Assembly (NCBI GenBank): GCA_950295325.1
Contig: OX485807.1
Location: forward strand, 13,605,001 to 13,669,000
DNA from: Polytrichum commune
Lineage: Eukaryota; Streptophyta; Polytrichopsida; Polytrichales; Polytrichaceae
DNA length: 64,000 nt
Direction of reading: 5' to 3'
The notes under the pieces were generated by a model, which saw only the letters and a program-made list of their open reading frames with translations, was not told the DNA's origin and did no database searches. Positions 38,724 to 51,774 of this stretch are shown here, piece after piece. Each line of letters begins with the position of its first letter. Position 1 is the stretch's first letter. The translations under genes and the position numbers were made by a program.

Positions 38724-40925
38724 CTACAAAACCACGTCAAAGTTTATAAATTTTGTTTTAGTCTGTCCAAACAGATACTTAGAAACAACAACAAGAATGA
38801 AACATCGAATGCAATGCTTACGAAAACCATTAGATTCCTTATCTATGTATAAATTTGGAGACATATGGTTCTTTTGTATTCCACCACTTATTGGGTTTTA
38901 CATTGATAAAATGGGCATGGTTGACTTCTTACTTCTCACCTCCTTGGTATACACAAATAACTTAGTTCTAAGGAGGTTCATGAAGCAAAGTGTACATCCA
39001 ACACGTGTATGTTAACCTAAATTCCTTGTCTTGAAGTTTACGGCAAGTAAGATGATTAAGATGTGCTCATTCAACTTGGTGCATGTTTAATATCAAGGCC
39101 ATCTCAATACTTGAAGCAATGACTCTTAGCGTACCTACTATTGTTGTTCATCAATGGGAATGTTGCCTATATATCCCAAAATTTATTGCCTGGACTTCAA
39201 GGTTCAACACATCAAATGATACCCTCCTTTTTATGAACACAATATTGACATAGAGAGGCCCTTGAATGAGTTGGCCACCAACATGCACCTCCAAATGCAA
39301 GTGACGAACATTTGATGTTGAGTGAATGTTAATATATACATGTTGGTCACTTGCACAATTCAATATATTTTCAACATTGACTCATAGCTATTCCAACTCA
39401 TTCATCGTTGATTCAACTCACAGTTCAACTTTTTAGGCATTTCAACCCTAAAATACATAAAGTAAAAAGTAAGAATAGTAACTATTTCTAATGGGCAATG
39501 TTCATGTGAATTGGGATGATTGAATCATGTGAGATCAATGTTGATCTATGAATTTAGAGGTTTTGAATGTATGCCTCACACACAAACCCTAAATTTGCAC
39601 ATTGATCCTTCAAACAATGCAATGTCAACCATGTAGAACACCGCTCACATTCCACATGATGTAGAATCGCAAACAAGGAACTCTCTCACATTCTTCAAGC
39701 CCCACCAAAAAGCGTTACGCCCAAGTCATCCTCCACATTGATATCATCACAAGACGATGGAAAAACGAATGATCAACGGAAGACATTTCTTTCAACCTTG
39801 GTATGGGAAGGGAGATGATGACTTGTTTGATCTTGTGAGAGGAGGAGCAGACGCAAGGGGTGTCAAAGATGTTGTCATGGATCATTCACGCGTGTGTTAT
39901 TTGTCACTTCACAAGCATAGTATAACCTGTAGTTCAAAGTGGTTACAACGTAGTTTTTTGCATTTCAACATCGTATTACGATTCATCATCAACTCATAAC
40001 ATTGTTAAGACCCAGGCATGATAACTCTCTTGCCCGAGTGGACACCCTAGGCAAACTAGCATATTTAGGGTAAGAAAAAAACCATGTAAGCTAGATTAAA
40101 TTTTCATATGTATAAAAGTCAACCTGTTATTATTGCAACAACGGGTTTTGATTCCTTCTCTAGAAGTGTCCCCGTAAGGAACGTAACAATATTTTATAAT
40201 CTGTGTTTTTTTAAACAATGTTTTTTAAACTGCTTTTTTAAAAAAAATGTTCTCTTTGCAAGTATGTTGCCACTATTTTACGTATGAGTAAAAAACCCTT
40301 CTGCGTTATAATGTTTTCAGAATTACCCCAATCAGCATAATGAAAATCGTCGGATTCATTAGGACATTGTCTGCAAAATCGAGAAACTTGTAGCAAAGAG
40401 ATTGATGCATGTTGTGAAGTAAAGCTGCAAGTGAGTGAGACTCACAAAAAGGGAAAGTGGGAGCAAAGAGGGGTAAGTGGCTCTTGAAGGGAGATAGACC
40501 TGAAAAGGTGGACTTCAGTAAGTAGTTACTTAACAAAATTCTATGCTTTTATAATTGTTCCCTACATCCTTCAATGTTCCCCAAAATCCATCACCATTAA
40601 TCACACACAATTTTTCTTTTCTTTCCTTTTCTTTTGACATTTTTATTAAGACACAACCCTCCTTCCAAGTACTACGTGCTTACTTGTTCAAATACGATTC
40701 TTCCTACTAAGTTATCGGATTCTACACCTTGACAGTTATGAACTTTTGGGGATTGTCTCATCTCATTATCAATTGCAATGAATCACAAAGATTGTCATTT
40801 CAACTTTCAAAATCGAAGTTGAGATGCAAAACTCATAACATGTCCAATTGAACAGATGTCCTTCCAGGGACGTCACTTATGAACCTAGAATGGTGTCTAT
40901 ATTTTTAACACAATGTCGAATCTCA
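38724..40925. other. Upstream region of the FBF1-like gene, first exon not located
   Basis: The exon ending at 38723 begins in mid-codon, so at least one 5' exon must lie here or beyond. A possible start exon reads MTTSLTPLASAPPLTRSN on the minus strand near 39880-39800 and ends at a GT; it is not tied to the rest by any test I can do. No other gene is recognised. Confidence 0.35.
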
Positions 40926-42315
40926 GGGTCACTTTATACTTGGGGCTGGATTGAGGGCCGGCCGGAACTCTCAAAATTTGAACCAATAGGATCGCTCAAT
41001 TTCATCAAATCGGGCCCAAGGGCTTTATACTTGGGGCCAACCCGAACACTCACCTATCCCATGTGGCGTCTTAGGTGGCACAATTTTGGCGCCAAACCAT
41101 CGGGCCCTAGATGAGATTTCGGGACGAGCTTTTCCTCGTCCCGAACTCCCATCTAGGGCCGGATGGGGCTCCTCCGTTGGATTGTTCCAATCTTGTCCGT
41201 CAATCAATAGGAGGGGTAAAAGCATTTCCTCTCCTCCTTACTACTCTCCCCTCCACCTTCCCCTTCTCACCTTCCACCTTCCCCTTAATTATTTTTCCAT
41301 AGAATTAGTGTTAGACATAAATGCGCCACCACCTTCCCTACTACCATGTCCCTTCTCTTTTTCTCATTGTTAATTTTTTTTCATATCCTTCCTAACACTA
41401 AATTCGTGCATGTAACTTTCACATATTACCATGGATGATATTTAGTGTTTGATTTTACATTTAATGTTACTTACTTTCATAGGGTTAGTGATATTTAGTC
41501 TAGTGATCGTATTTATAGTATCTCACACTAAATATCATGTTTAGTGTAGTGACTCCACAATTTTAACCATAACAAACACATTCCAAAAATAAGCCAAAGA
41601 TAGTTTCCAAGTGGAACCATGCTCAAAAGTTTACACGCACTTAGATCCAACAATAATGTAAACTTATACTATGGTTAGAATTATTATTTTTTAAATAAAA
41701 TCTCTTATCTATAAAGAGAAAGTTAATTGAGGCTTTAGAAAGGTTGATTAAGTCTATAAATTTATGTAGCTTGAAAAATAAAAAGCATGACAACAATGTT
41801 GGCGCAATGCCTACTTACAATCAGTAACCCACACCAAAATATATGCTCAATGTCGTCATGTTCCCGAACGGAACGAAGCCAATTAATATCTACAAATATA
41901 GATTACTCTATAATGAATATTGTATCATTGCAACTCTGGTTTTTTTTTTGTTACCGGGTACATCGGTTATTCCATTGTACATGGTAGGTGAATTTATATG
42001 AACATTTTGATACCGGAATTAGATTCAAAGGGCTCGATATAGTCTAATGGGACCCGAGGTTGACCCCCTAACCATAAGCCTGTAGAGATCATCCCTCATA
42101 GTAAAAGCCGTGTAACTAATGCTCAAGAGCACCGGGCATTGACCACGGTAAGTTCCATGAAACTTAACCCTCAAGACCATCGGGCCCTAGAATCGGGCCT
42201 CACCACTTTACATGCGACAAGGTTGGGCCGGAAAAAAGTTCACAAAGTGCGTCCCGATTGAGGCCTCAATCGGGCCGGTGCTCCGGCCGGCCCCAGGCCG
42301 TGTATAAAGTGGCCC
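40926..42315. mobile_element. 1.39-kb non-autonomous DNA transposon with TCA target duplication
   Basis: Left end GGGTCACTTTATACTTGGGG, then GGGCCGGCCGGA. The right end, reversed, is GGGCCACTTTATACACGGCC, then GGGGCCGGCCGGA. Both ends are flanked by TCA (40923-40925 and 42316-42318). The termini match the shorter MITEs (GGGYCACTTYAYAC) and point to the same transposition machinery. No transposase motif is seen inside. The interior includes a G+C-rich stretch with a hairpin (about 41097-41166), a CT-rich segment (41225-41300) and A+T-rich sequence. Confidence 0.8.
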
Positions 42316-43324
42316 TCATTGTAACACATCTTTTTGGTGTCTGTTTTAAAATACAAACCTCGCCATATACAACTCAAATATACGGTTTTGATTAAGAAGA
42401 GTGACCATATAAGGACTGAGACTTTGTGTCGCTTAATGGTTTTACATAAAGTTGAAATCAAGAAACAAATGTTGAGCCACATGTGGACAAATTATGAGCA
42501 AGTAAGGTAGGTGGGTATTATTCAATTACTTTTCTTGATCGGAACCATAGATATTTAATTTGATTGATGTGTAGGTGAGGATCAAAGAACAAAAGACATA
42601 GAGGCACATGTTTAGAGGACATTGGTCTAGGGCTTCAAAATCTGTTAACTACTCCACACTCCATAGTGGACACAATTAGGAGGACCTATTATGTATTCAA
42701 CCAAGGAATCAACAAACATGCACTTCCAATATCCACAATTAAATAAGGGGAAGTCCAATATTCAACCTGGATTGTGTAGATGTTGCATCATAGATTTGTT
42801 ACTTTGACAAAAATTTGAATACGTAAATCTGATCAGCCGAAGATGGAGAATAAGAATAACAAACCGAATAACGCCCGCATACCTTAAAACAATTCACAAA
42901 GATATCATGGGTCACATTAGAGGAACCAAGAAGTACACTGCATTGGCCACAATTAATGCACAACCACCATGAATGCATAACTCTGTCTCAGGTTGTGGAG
43001 ATGAACGTGTACAGACATAAGAAAAAAAGGCTCCACTATTTTACAGCTGCGTGATTTGAGTGTCGTGAAACATGTGTAATCTTTGTTACACCTAGCATGA
43101 CCGTCAAGCTGTGAATTGTCCTCAAAAACTTGACATGGCCATTGCGACAGCTACAAGGTACATATGTGACTTCAGCTTTCAGGATTTAAAGGCCTAGAGT
43201 CTACATCATTAGATAGAACAATCAAGGGGACTAGCACTTTCTCGCACATCCACTCAAGCTATATATCGAAATTTTCGACAAATGCATCTAGATCAGCAAT
43301 CAGGGCTCCATATATTTTTTAAAG

Positions 43325-46300
43325 TCATGCCGAAGTAGAGACTTTTGTGGCTGCTGTTTTTGCAGCTTTTGCTGCTTTCTTCCCTCCTGGCGGCTGCAAA
43401 GCAACACAATATATTGTCAGGAGCTTGAATGGTGCTTTTTTTATGAGAAAATGTTTTCAAATTATGGACTCTTAAGGAACACTTTTATATAAGAGAGTGA
43501 ACCATACCCTTGGTGCTTTCTTCTCTTCCGGTGGCTTGGTGGTGTCAAGAGTGATGAGTCGTGTTTTTGCATCAAAAATCATACTTGAACCACAACTGCA
43601 TGCCAAATCCACTGTCGTGAGAATCATTCATGATATCACATAAAAGCTTCCTAGCAATTGTGTCACTACAACTAATTACTGTAAATTTATGCTTTCACTA
43701 ATCAGCTTTCTAGGTTTTCTGGGAGCAAAGTTGCATGCACTTCCATGCAGAAAGCCCAAAGTTATCCAAATCTTTTACTGCCTATACCCACCCTCTAAAA
43801 TTGAATGACCAAGGACTTTAGAGGGCTTTCTCAATCAATTGATGGCCGATGAAAATTTATGATATTTATATGAACTTTATGGATGAGATGAGGATGTGGC
43901 ATTGGCTCAAAAAACTTTAAAAGGTGACCCCCTCAATCAGATTTTAATCAAACCTTCACAGACTTAATCTTCCAACTAAATTGAGCACATGTTGATAACT
44001 TCCCAAAACAAAACAAAAAACAAATTACTATATCTGAGCTACATGCAAGCCAACGACTTACGGTTCGCATTTGACATTGTTTTCTGGGCCTCCGCTTGGT
44101 ATAGTAAGAATGGTTCCAAAGAAGCTGTTGACAGGAGCTCCACAATTCGGGCACGGTCCCTGGCACAATGAAATTGCACAATTAGCCATAGATGGTTTCT
44201 AGTTTCGCATTGCAATAAAGTGCACAAAACTCAAGTATTTAAATAACCGACCCACAACATATATCAGTTTGAGTACTTTACTTGCCAGTAATTTGAATTT
44301 TTTTCCATGCCACATCCAACTTTTCCACATATTCCAACCACCCACTGAGTAAAAAGTGGCACTCTCACTCAAGGAAAAAATTGATAAGGTACTACATTAC
44401 TCTAGTTCCATACTGATCATTCCATTCCTCCGCCTAATCAAACAATGCTCAGGAGGTCTTGCCTTCAAAATAAGAGAATCCTTGAGTACGACGTTGGTAA
44501 GTGCTTGGGTAATCAAGAATGTAACTGGCAAGACGATGAACCACGTGACCAAGAAACTATATGGCTCCGGTAACTGTAAAATAAGCATAATGACGTCAGC
44601 TCTTCCAAAACAAGCTCATCGTCCTATTAAATAAAAACTACTACAACCTTTGCCAAATTCACCAGAAAATCTCCACAGTCCAACTGTCATGAGATCAAGT
44701 CCGAAAACTTGAAGGAAAAAATACAGACAATGCATTGCAAGACTTTATCACCACTAACATGATGCACACTTCAATGGGGGATGTCATATTAACAAAATTA
44801 ATGAGAACCAAGAAATCGTTTAATAGTTGGAACTACCTCAAGTAGATAGGTGATTTCAAATCCGGTAATATCGTCCAAGAAAAAGACCCTGTACAAGTAC
44901 CGAATCCACTGTTAAAACCCTAAAGCTGTAGCCAAACAACATGCGAATACTACTGTGATGAGAACTTCATGAGACAGAAATTGCGTAGAAGTAAAGCTGA
45001 GTGGCAGCACTTTACAAGTGGCAGCATAAATAGGGTGCGACATTATCACTTCTAGAGTATGACTTAGACCATCACCTTACATTTACACGTTGACTCAGCC
45101 CCAGGGCTTTGGAGACAATAATAATGGAGTTTTTTTCTTGATAACTTCATTTTTGGTCATTTATTAGAGAAGTAACCCTTCTTAAAATAGATTTATTCTA
45201 CTTATGAGGTTCTCCAATTGAAGAAATCAGTTGAGATTTGGATGCAAACATGGTCAAGTACATGAAGGAATCCAGTGTGCATTTTTTTGCAATATCTAGT
45301 ATTTTGGGCCACAATTTCTACACATGATTGTGTTATTCGCATCTCGCAAACTATCTTGTACATAAGTTGACATTGAGGCTTAGGATGCAAGTTTTCTTGA
45401 TTTAAACTTTGCTATGAATTGTTTACGGATATTTGCAATCTGAATCTTATACATAAATTTTTGGCATGTCAAGATGCTCAATTTAGTTTCCCACTGTATG
45501 GATGTAATATTCAAGTAATTTGTGACAGCATTTCTTGTAGTGTAGTCTAACTTCGAGGATTGGAAGTTTTGCGTCTCAAGTCATCTTAAATTTTGCAACA
45601 ATTGTTAGAAAAGGTTCTTGGATCTCACAAGCCAAGTGCCAACAGGGCAGCTGGTGCATTCAACAAAGTCATTTTAAGGTAGTCCACCGTTGCATCACTG
45701 ACCACCTGGCAACAAAAATACAGGTGGACAAAGATAGGAGTCAAAAGAGGATGCTCAATAAAGTTGCAGTAAAATGGAAACTTTGAAACTCTATACCAGT
45801 CCTTCGTCAGCACTGAGAGAAAGATGGGAAAGTGAGAAAAAAGAGTCATGAATGCCTTGAAATAAGTTTTGAAACTTTTGACTTCGTAAGAAAACAAAAT
45901 CACCTTCTTGCTTCGGAGGCTGCATCGAGGTCCTGCAATAGCAACCTTGCTCCCTTTTTGCTGTAATTAAACCCCCCACAAAGTTAGCCACGCCCAAGGT
46001 GCGAACGTGATCCAACTTTGACGACTGGAACACAAAGAAAGAACGCAAGAATCATGAAGACAATATTTAATCCCAAGAAGTATAAGTAGATCACCTTAAG
46101 CCTCATTTTAAGATCGTCAAACTCTTGATCATTGAGAATAGGCTTCCCTGCTGCATAAGACAGCGATGCTTCCAGAAATTTTTGTTCATCCGAACCTGCA
46201 ATCATACTGGAGGGAGTCAACAATTTGGTCTAAGTTTTAGCTTCATTCATATAATTTAAACTCCACTCTCAAATACTTTCAGGTCAGGCGCAAGAAAAGT

Positions 46301-49300
46301 TCTCCTTCAACAAATGGAATGTAGACTAACATGGATTTTGTCACTGCCTGTTATGTCAAGTAAGCCAATGGCAATCTAAAATATTACGACACGTGTCTTT
46401 TCAAACACTCTTCACTAATTTCCACCACAAAGTTCATTTTACTGCAAGTACTATCCCAATACTGTCAAATTCAACACAGCATGATCCCAAAAATAATTCT
46501 ATCAGGTAACTGATTTTCACTAAATAGGGGGCAGGAGCTGGCTCTACTTGGTCTCAACAATCTCATTTGCAGAGAATAAGGGCCATTTTACACTATGGCC
46601 AAGGGTGGTAACCATAAAAATGCGAGGGCTCTAGAAACTCATTCAAACGCCATACTATGAAATATTCAGATGAATCAGCATTTTTGTGGTCACGGACCTT
46701 CAAGTGTAGTGTGAAGGATTTAGGCGACTGGGCACTCAACCAAACGCTATTTCTTACTAACCTACACATGTTGGCCCTTCTACACAACCAGTGAAAAGAA
46801 ACCAAGGGTTATAAGATTTTAAAGTGTCTTGGTCTCCCAGATTTGTGTTAGACCCACCTCTTTGAGGTGGGCTGGACACAAAACCCAGTACCCCATGTAT
46901 TTCGTCATTATCTATTGCATGCCAATTACAACTCCATGTAGGTTGTTAATCCATTCAGAATTCCTTGGTCTCTTGGGCCCTCAAACTCTAGTGTGAAGTG
47001 CAGTGGGACGGTCTCAGCATTTTCCACCAATGAGAAGTTTTAGATTTCAATGGTCATAGGTCCTCCAGCTCTAGTGTAGAAATATCCCCAGGCAAAAGCA
47101 CCTGAGAGACTTATTAATATAGGTCCAATTAGAGATAGAGACTAATCAATTGACCTAAGGAAACAAGAGACTGTATGGTAGAGAAATTCATACTTAGAAT
47201 TACAACGCTGCTGCCCTCCCAGGTCAGCTCCTCCTTAAGATTGTCGAACTCCTCATTTGACATGATGGGTTGTTTGTCAAAGTAGAATGACTGTCACAAA
47301 CCAACTAGAATTACTACAAAACTGAGAACATTGTCAAAGAGCTGTTGTAGTAGAATCAGCTGCCATATAACCCATCTACTTTACTTGTGGTAATTCCGCA
47401 GCATGAACAACATAAACCTACACTAATTTCTCCTATTCGTGTGGGTTACCATATTGAGTTGCACTTTGCCGTAACTTGAGAATACCATTATGTACCAAGT
47501 AAATAAGTTCAGGTCGATGCTATGATATTGAGCCTTTTGCTGGAGAAGAAAATTAATTCATTGCTTATGTTGCTTATCCATTGGATTTGTCCTTCATGTG
47601 GATACTACACCAATTAGTCCTATTAGTGTGGGTTACCATTGCGACTTACACATTGCTATAACTTTTTATTAAAAATATCAGTTTTTACCAAGGAAGTTAT
47701 TTCATGTTCTTTGACATGCACACTATTTGTTTGTCTTATCTGAGTACAAAATTATTATCTCAGTAAAGTTATACCACCATGTAACTCCAAATCGTAACTG
47801 ACACTTATAGGACTATTTAATGTCAAATGGTAACCCGTAATAATAGGACAAATTAGTGCAATCGCAACACAAGCAAAGCAGTAAAACAAAGGGTAGTATA
47901 TTGAATTGTTCACGTTGTGAAGGTATTAGGCACCTGGAGGGCCTCCAGAAACTCTTGCTCCATCTCGCCCAAGCTCTTCTTAGATTTGCTAATGTCACAG
48001 TAGGGTAGAATTTTCTCATCCGTGTCCTCATTTGCTACTGGGCCTGCCACACCAGAAAAAAAGACAAAAAGAAACAGAACAAAAAATATCAGCATTAGCT
48101 GGAAAGTCTGGTCAATCTGCAAACACAAGGAATTCTGACATTTGTGAAATGATAGGTCTTCAGATCCTGTCACAACCAAGTCCTGGAAGAAACTCTGCGA
48201 CAACAATAAAATTTTAAAAATGAAGTAGATGTATTGGACAGCCTAGGGGCATTCTCGTGACCCATGTGATGACGTGATTTGCAGCTGGAGGAGAAGTAGA
48301 TTTTTGTTCCCAATATTCCTGACTTTCTTGTGATGAAAGATCTTCAACATGTAAAATAAACCTCTGCACAGTTGTAAACCCTTGAATACTTATTCTAAGC
48401 TTTCCTTCAAAGTTACGGTAAACTGGTAAATGGGATGGCCACCCTTCAGATAACGGTTCAAATTCTTTGCAGTTGAAGGCCAACGCTTGTTGCAAATTTG
48501 CCCATTTGAAACCTAATCCCCTTGGAAACATCACATTTTTTTTCCCGGAAGGTTTTACGTGCACTCCTTTGCTTGGTCAAAAGGAAGTGAGGTTTTTGCA
48601 TGCACAAGTTCACTTCCCCGGTCTTGAACGACAAGTATGTGCTCTCGGCGGTTTTTGATGTCACAAAACCCTGCTCCTGAATTTGTCACCTCCGGAGGGT
48701 ATCCTGATCTTCCTCAACGTAATTGGAGGTAGAATTATACGAGAACAGAACTCTTTCTACAGCTGCACTGAGGTGAATTTTAGCATTGGCCGTTGGACAT
48801 TCCTGCAATGTCCAACGGGTGTAATACGGGCGTAATAATCAGCGTTATGCACCTGCCTGGAATCATCGCATGCTAAATCCTGCTCTCCCCGCCAGCCACT
48901 TCTTACATCTACTTCCAATATATTAAGAGAACTTCTAAGTAGCTTCTTCCTTTTCTTCTTCTGTCGAGAAATCGTCATATCCCGAAATTCCTTTCCGTCA
49001 AAGCACCAAAGCTCTCCTCCATCCGCCAAATTCGAGAAACCACACAAAACTTCCCCAAAGAAGAAAAATCTTAAATCCCAGAAAATTTCTCCACAAGTCG
49101 AAAATTTGAAAACGATATTCTGCGCAAGCCCAATTCGACATACCTTTTCCTCAAGCCCTTCTTAGATTGACTTCCAAATTTTCAACCAATTTTCTCCACA
49201 GGTTCCCATTCTATGGAGCATTCCTTCTTACTCCGCAACACTTCCATCAATTTCCTCCATCCGCCAAAATTCAAAAGCAAAACCCCAAAAATCTCCCAAA

Positions 49301-49674
49301 ACAGATTAAGAGAAAACTCAAAATAAAATTCAAAACAAATTCTTAAGCCCAGAGAAATCCTGCAAAAGGAGGAAAACCGAGTTGGGACCATCGAAATTGG
49401 ACACACCATTGCTGTTACCGGCCTGCATTACGCTGGTGTTGCCCTTCCTGGACGACGAGGGAGTGAGGCCCATGACGAGCTTGACCGAAGCTGCCCACCT
49501 GCGCTCTCTGTCTCGCTGTACTCTCCATCCAGATGGCGCCCGGACACTCACACGATTGGATGTACTGTGTGAATTGGAAGCGACAACAGGGGAAGAAGAA
49601 TTGGAAACTGCAACCACAGCAGCGACATGATCCGCCCTGGCTGCCATGGCGGCCATAGCTTGCGATGAGAGCAA
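43325..49674 (-). CDS. PGRL1: PGR5-like protein 1 (PGRL1), chloroplast thylakoid
   Basis: Thylakoid membrane partner of PGR5 in antimycin-sensitive cyclic electron flow around photosystem I. Eleven exons join in frame: 49674-49419, 48043-47934, 47290-47194, 46195-46095, 45960-45904, 45705-45629, 44888-44837, 44573-44463, 44159-44062, 43595-43508, 43393-43325; total 371 residues. Exon 1 is an Ala/Ser/Arg-rich transit peptide. The core has LPYCDISKSKKSLGEMEQEF, two NEEFDNLK/DQEFDDLK repeats, GPRCSLRSKK, a first membrane span (MTLLNAPAALLALGLVFFL), ITGFEITYLLELPEPYSF, a second span (TWFIVLPVTFLITQAL) and a C-terminal GPCPNCG...KCEPCG zinc-type motif. All six redox Cys described for Arabidopsis PGRL1 are present. 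The intron after exon 8 starts GCAAGA, a GC-AG intron required by the protein. The protein ends in an extra Pro/Lys/Ala-rich tail. Introns hold a MITE (46580) and an R1 element (47608). Confidence 0.95.
46580..47088 (-). mobile_element. TNA-family MITE, type 2 (copy F), in PGRL1 intron 3
   Basis: Collinear with 14571-15081: it starts GGGCCATTTTACACTATGGC, carries AAGGTCTCCCAG/AGACCCACCTCTTTGA-type phrases and CTCCATGTAGGTTG, and ends near 47088 with a diverged CTAGTGTAGAAATATCCCC. The left flank is TAA. It lies between the exons starting at 47290 and 46195. Confidence 0.75.
47608..47858. mobile_element. R1-family MITE in PGRL1 intron 2
   Basis: A 251-bp element. The left end CACCAATTAGTCCTATTAG..GTGGGTTACCATT pairs with the reverse of the right end (AATGGTAACCCGTAATAATAGGAC..AATTAGTG), giving arms of about 35 bp plus a further internal inverted match (TTGCGACTTACACATTGCTATAAC). 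Non-coding. Confidence 0.7.
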
Positions 49675-49990
49675 TCGACGAAAGGTTTGCTCCCCGTCTT
49701 TCTCCTTGCTTCAAATCGAATCTGTCAAGGTGGGAGAGGAGGCATAGGGGAATTGAATCCGCCCTCAATTGGGCGCAATTGAATTGGGGAAAAAGCGGAG
49801 CGCGGGGGGAGGAGTGGCCAGGGAGTGGGGAGAGAGTCCATGGCTCCTTCCCTCCCTCCGTAGCTTATCCACATCACCATCGCTCGCTTGCTTACTTACC
49901 CACCCCCACCAATTCCTGCCTTCGCCATTTCACCCACCCCACTATCCCCACTAACTTAGGTGCACTACACCAACCTCTACACTAAATATG
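49675..49990 (-). promoter_or_regulatory. PGRL1 upstream/5' leader region
   Basis: Locally G+C-richer sequence directly upstream of the PGRL1 ATG at 49674, followed by C-rich sequence to about 50000. No TATA box or defined element could be assigned with confidence. Confidence 0.3.
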
Positions 49991-50219
49991 CCCCCTTCCC
50001 ACCCAACTTTACCAAATAACCAAAGTCTTTCCTAAAAACCGGGTAAAGCTATCTCGGTTATAGCGGAGACAGACATCCGGCTGTCCCAATGCACCTACAA
50101 GAACTTGCTCCGGAGATTTTCAAGTAGGTTTCAGTGTAGTAGTTTTCACACATGGTCATTGTTTTACTTACCAAGCAATGAAATGTTGGATAGTTTTTTG
50201 TCCCATGCCTAAATGCCTT

Positions 50220-50505
50220 ACTACTCATCTAGCTTACCATCGGTTTTTGTTAATGGAGCTCCTCGTGCCCTCATAGCTAAGACTAAAAGCAACCAATCAC
50301 AAGGGCGGGAGGCAACACTTTTAAAAATCCTACATTCTTGCCTCATGTCTAGGTACCGATGACAGGGTCGGTGCTTGAGACTTAAAACCTCCACTTTTGA
50401 ACCTTGCCAACTAGGCTGGGGACTAGATAGTGTCAATAGTGTGAAGGCCGTGTTTTTATAACCAACTTTTAAGCTTAGCTAAAGTCAAGTGGGTAGGGGG
50501 CAATA
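50220..50505 (-). repeat. Dispersed repeat (family R3), reverse copy
   Basis: Reverse complement of 59245-59455: both carry CCCACTTGACTTTAGCTTAGC, AACACGGCCTTCACACCAT, GACACTATCTAGTCCC, AAAGTGGAGGTTTT and GCACCGACCCT. Non-coding as far as can be seen; class unknown. Confidence 0.7.
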
Positions 50506-50514
50506 TTTGTATTT

Positions 50515-50735
50515 TGTGTCATATGGTGTGTTGTGTCATTGTGGTAACTTTTCCAATGACACTTCTCGTGAACAAATTCGTTACGAGTATTGTCATGCAT
50601 GATTGAAGTTTGGATGAAATCCATGCCAATTGTTCAAACGAAGTTCGTGTAAAGAAATAGTGTAATGGATGATGGACAATTGGATAGTAAGTGACAGTAA
50701 TTGCAACATTGTAAATATATAATGCCCACAAAAAA
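50515..50735 (-). repeat. Dispersed repeat (family R2), reverse copy
   Basis: Reverse complement of the family represented at 51775-51985: GTGGTAACTTTTCCAATGACAC, GGATGAAATCCATGCCA and AAGTGACAGTAATTGCAACATTGTA. With 51775-51985 it forms an inverted pair about 1 kb apart. The sequence between contains two direct copies (about 50865-50955 and 51085-51175) of a block with CATTGACCC, ATGTRAGTG and AATCAC(C/T)AGGTGGCA. Confidence 0.65.
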
Positions 50736-51774
50736 TTTCCAAGGAATGAGAAATAATGTTAGGCTTACATTTGGTGTTGGCCACACTACATGGGTAGTTT
50801 ACAATAAGTATTGACCACAACAAAAATTGGTGGCACTAAATGAAATATGGAAGTGTAGTTTAGTGTGGCCCATGATATTTGCCATTGACCCCATGTGAGT
50901 GGTCTTGCAATCACCAGGTGGCACCGAATTAAGGTGCCATGGAACACTTGCTCTTGCATGACTAATCGCGGAGGCCACTCACCATCCCTTGCCTTACCCC
51001 ACCATTCCTTCGCCATTTCACTAGATCAACTAAGTAAACTTGTAGTTTAGTGTAGAGCACGCTATTTGTCGTCAACTAGTGTACGTGATCTACATTATCA
51101 TTCATCATTGACCCATGTAAGTGATTTTGTAATCACTAGGTGGCAACTATAGGATGTGGTATGAGACACTTGTTGTTGCATGTCAAGTAATGGAGGCCAC
51201 TCAAATCAAGATAATTCTAACCAATTTTTGAAAAAGTACCATTTCAATCTTTTTAAAACACATGTCTACATTTGGCATCCATTTTTAGACCCATGCCTAA
51301 GCACACATCACTCAAAGAAGGTGTCCGTTTAGGATGAGTAAGGGTGAGTAAGGGTGAGTTTTCATTCACGCCACTTGCCCACTAGATTCTAGATAATAGT
51401 GGGTCCGAGGTGTTCGCATGCAATTTAGCGCAAGCCACGATCCAACCAAGTTCTGGGAGTCCGCTAGAATGTGGGGACTATGGACACGGGCCACTAGACT
51501 TCCATGCGCCCACTAAAAAATCTTAAACTTACAAGTGTTGGTCATCAAAGGATTGAAGACGTAATTTAGGAGGAAGAGGTTTAACTTGGCGGAGGTTAGT
51601 AGGTGGTCCTAACTTTAAGAAGATGGAAGTAGCTAAACCAAATATGATATTTAGTGTCACCAATTCTAATTGTCTTCCTCAGTGTTAAGTGTAAACCACA
51701 ATATAAAATCACCAACACTAAATGCTAACCCGACATTATTTGTCAATCCTTGTAAAAATTTTGGGGAGTTATCG

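Noticed and set aside
39757..39999. Plus-strand open frame with an acidic DDDLFDLV stretch
   Set aside because: No start context, splice partners or family motif; more likely chance or antisense to an unplaced minus-strand exon.
48214..49047. Open frames between PGRL1 exons 1 and 2
   Set aside because: They fall inside PGRL1 intron 1, do not resemble PGRL1, and have no splice-consistent link to the exons.
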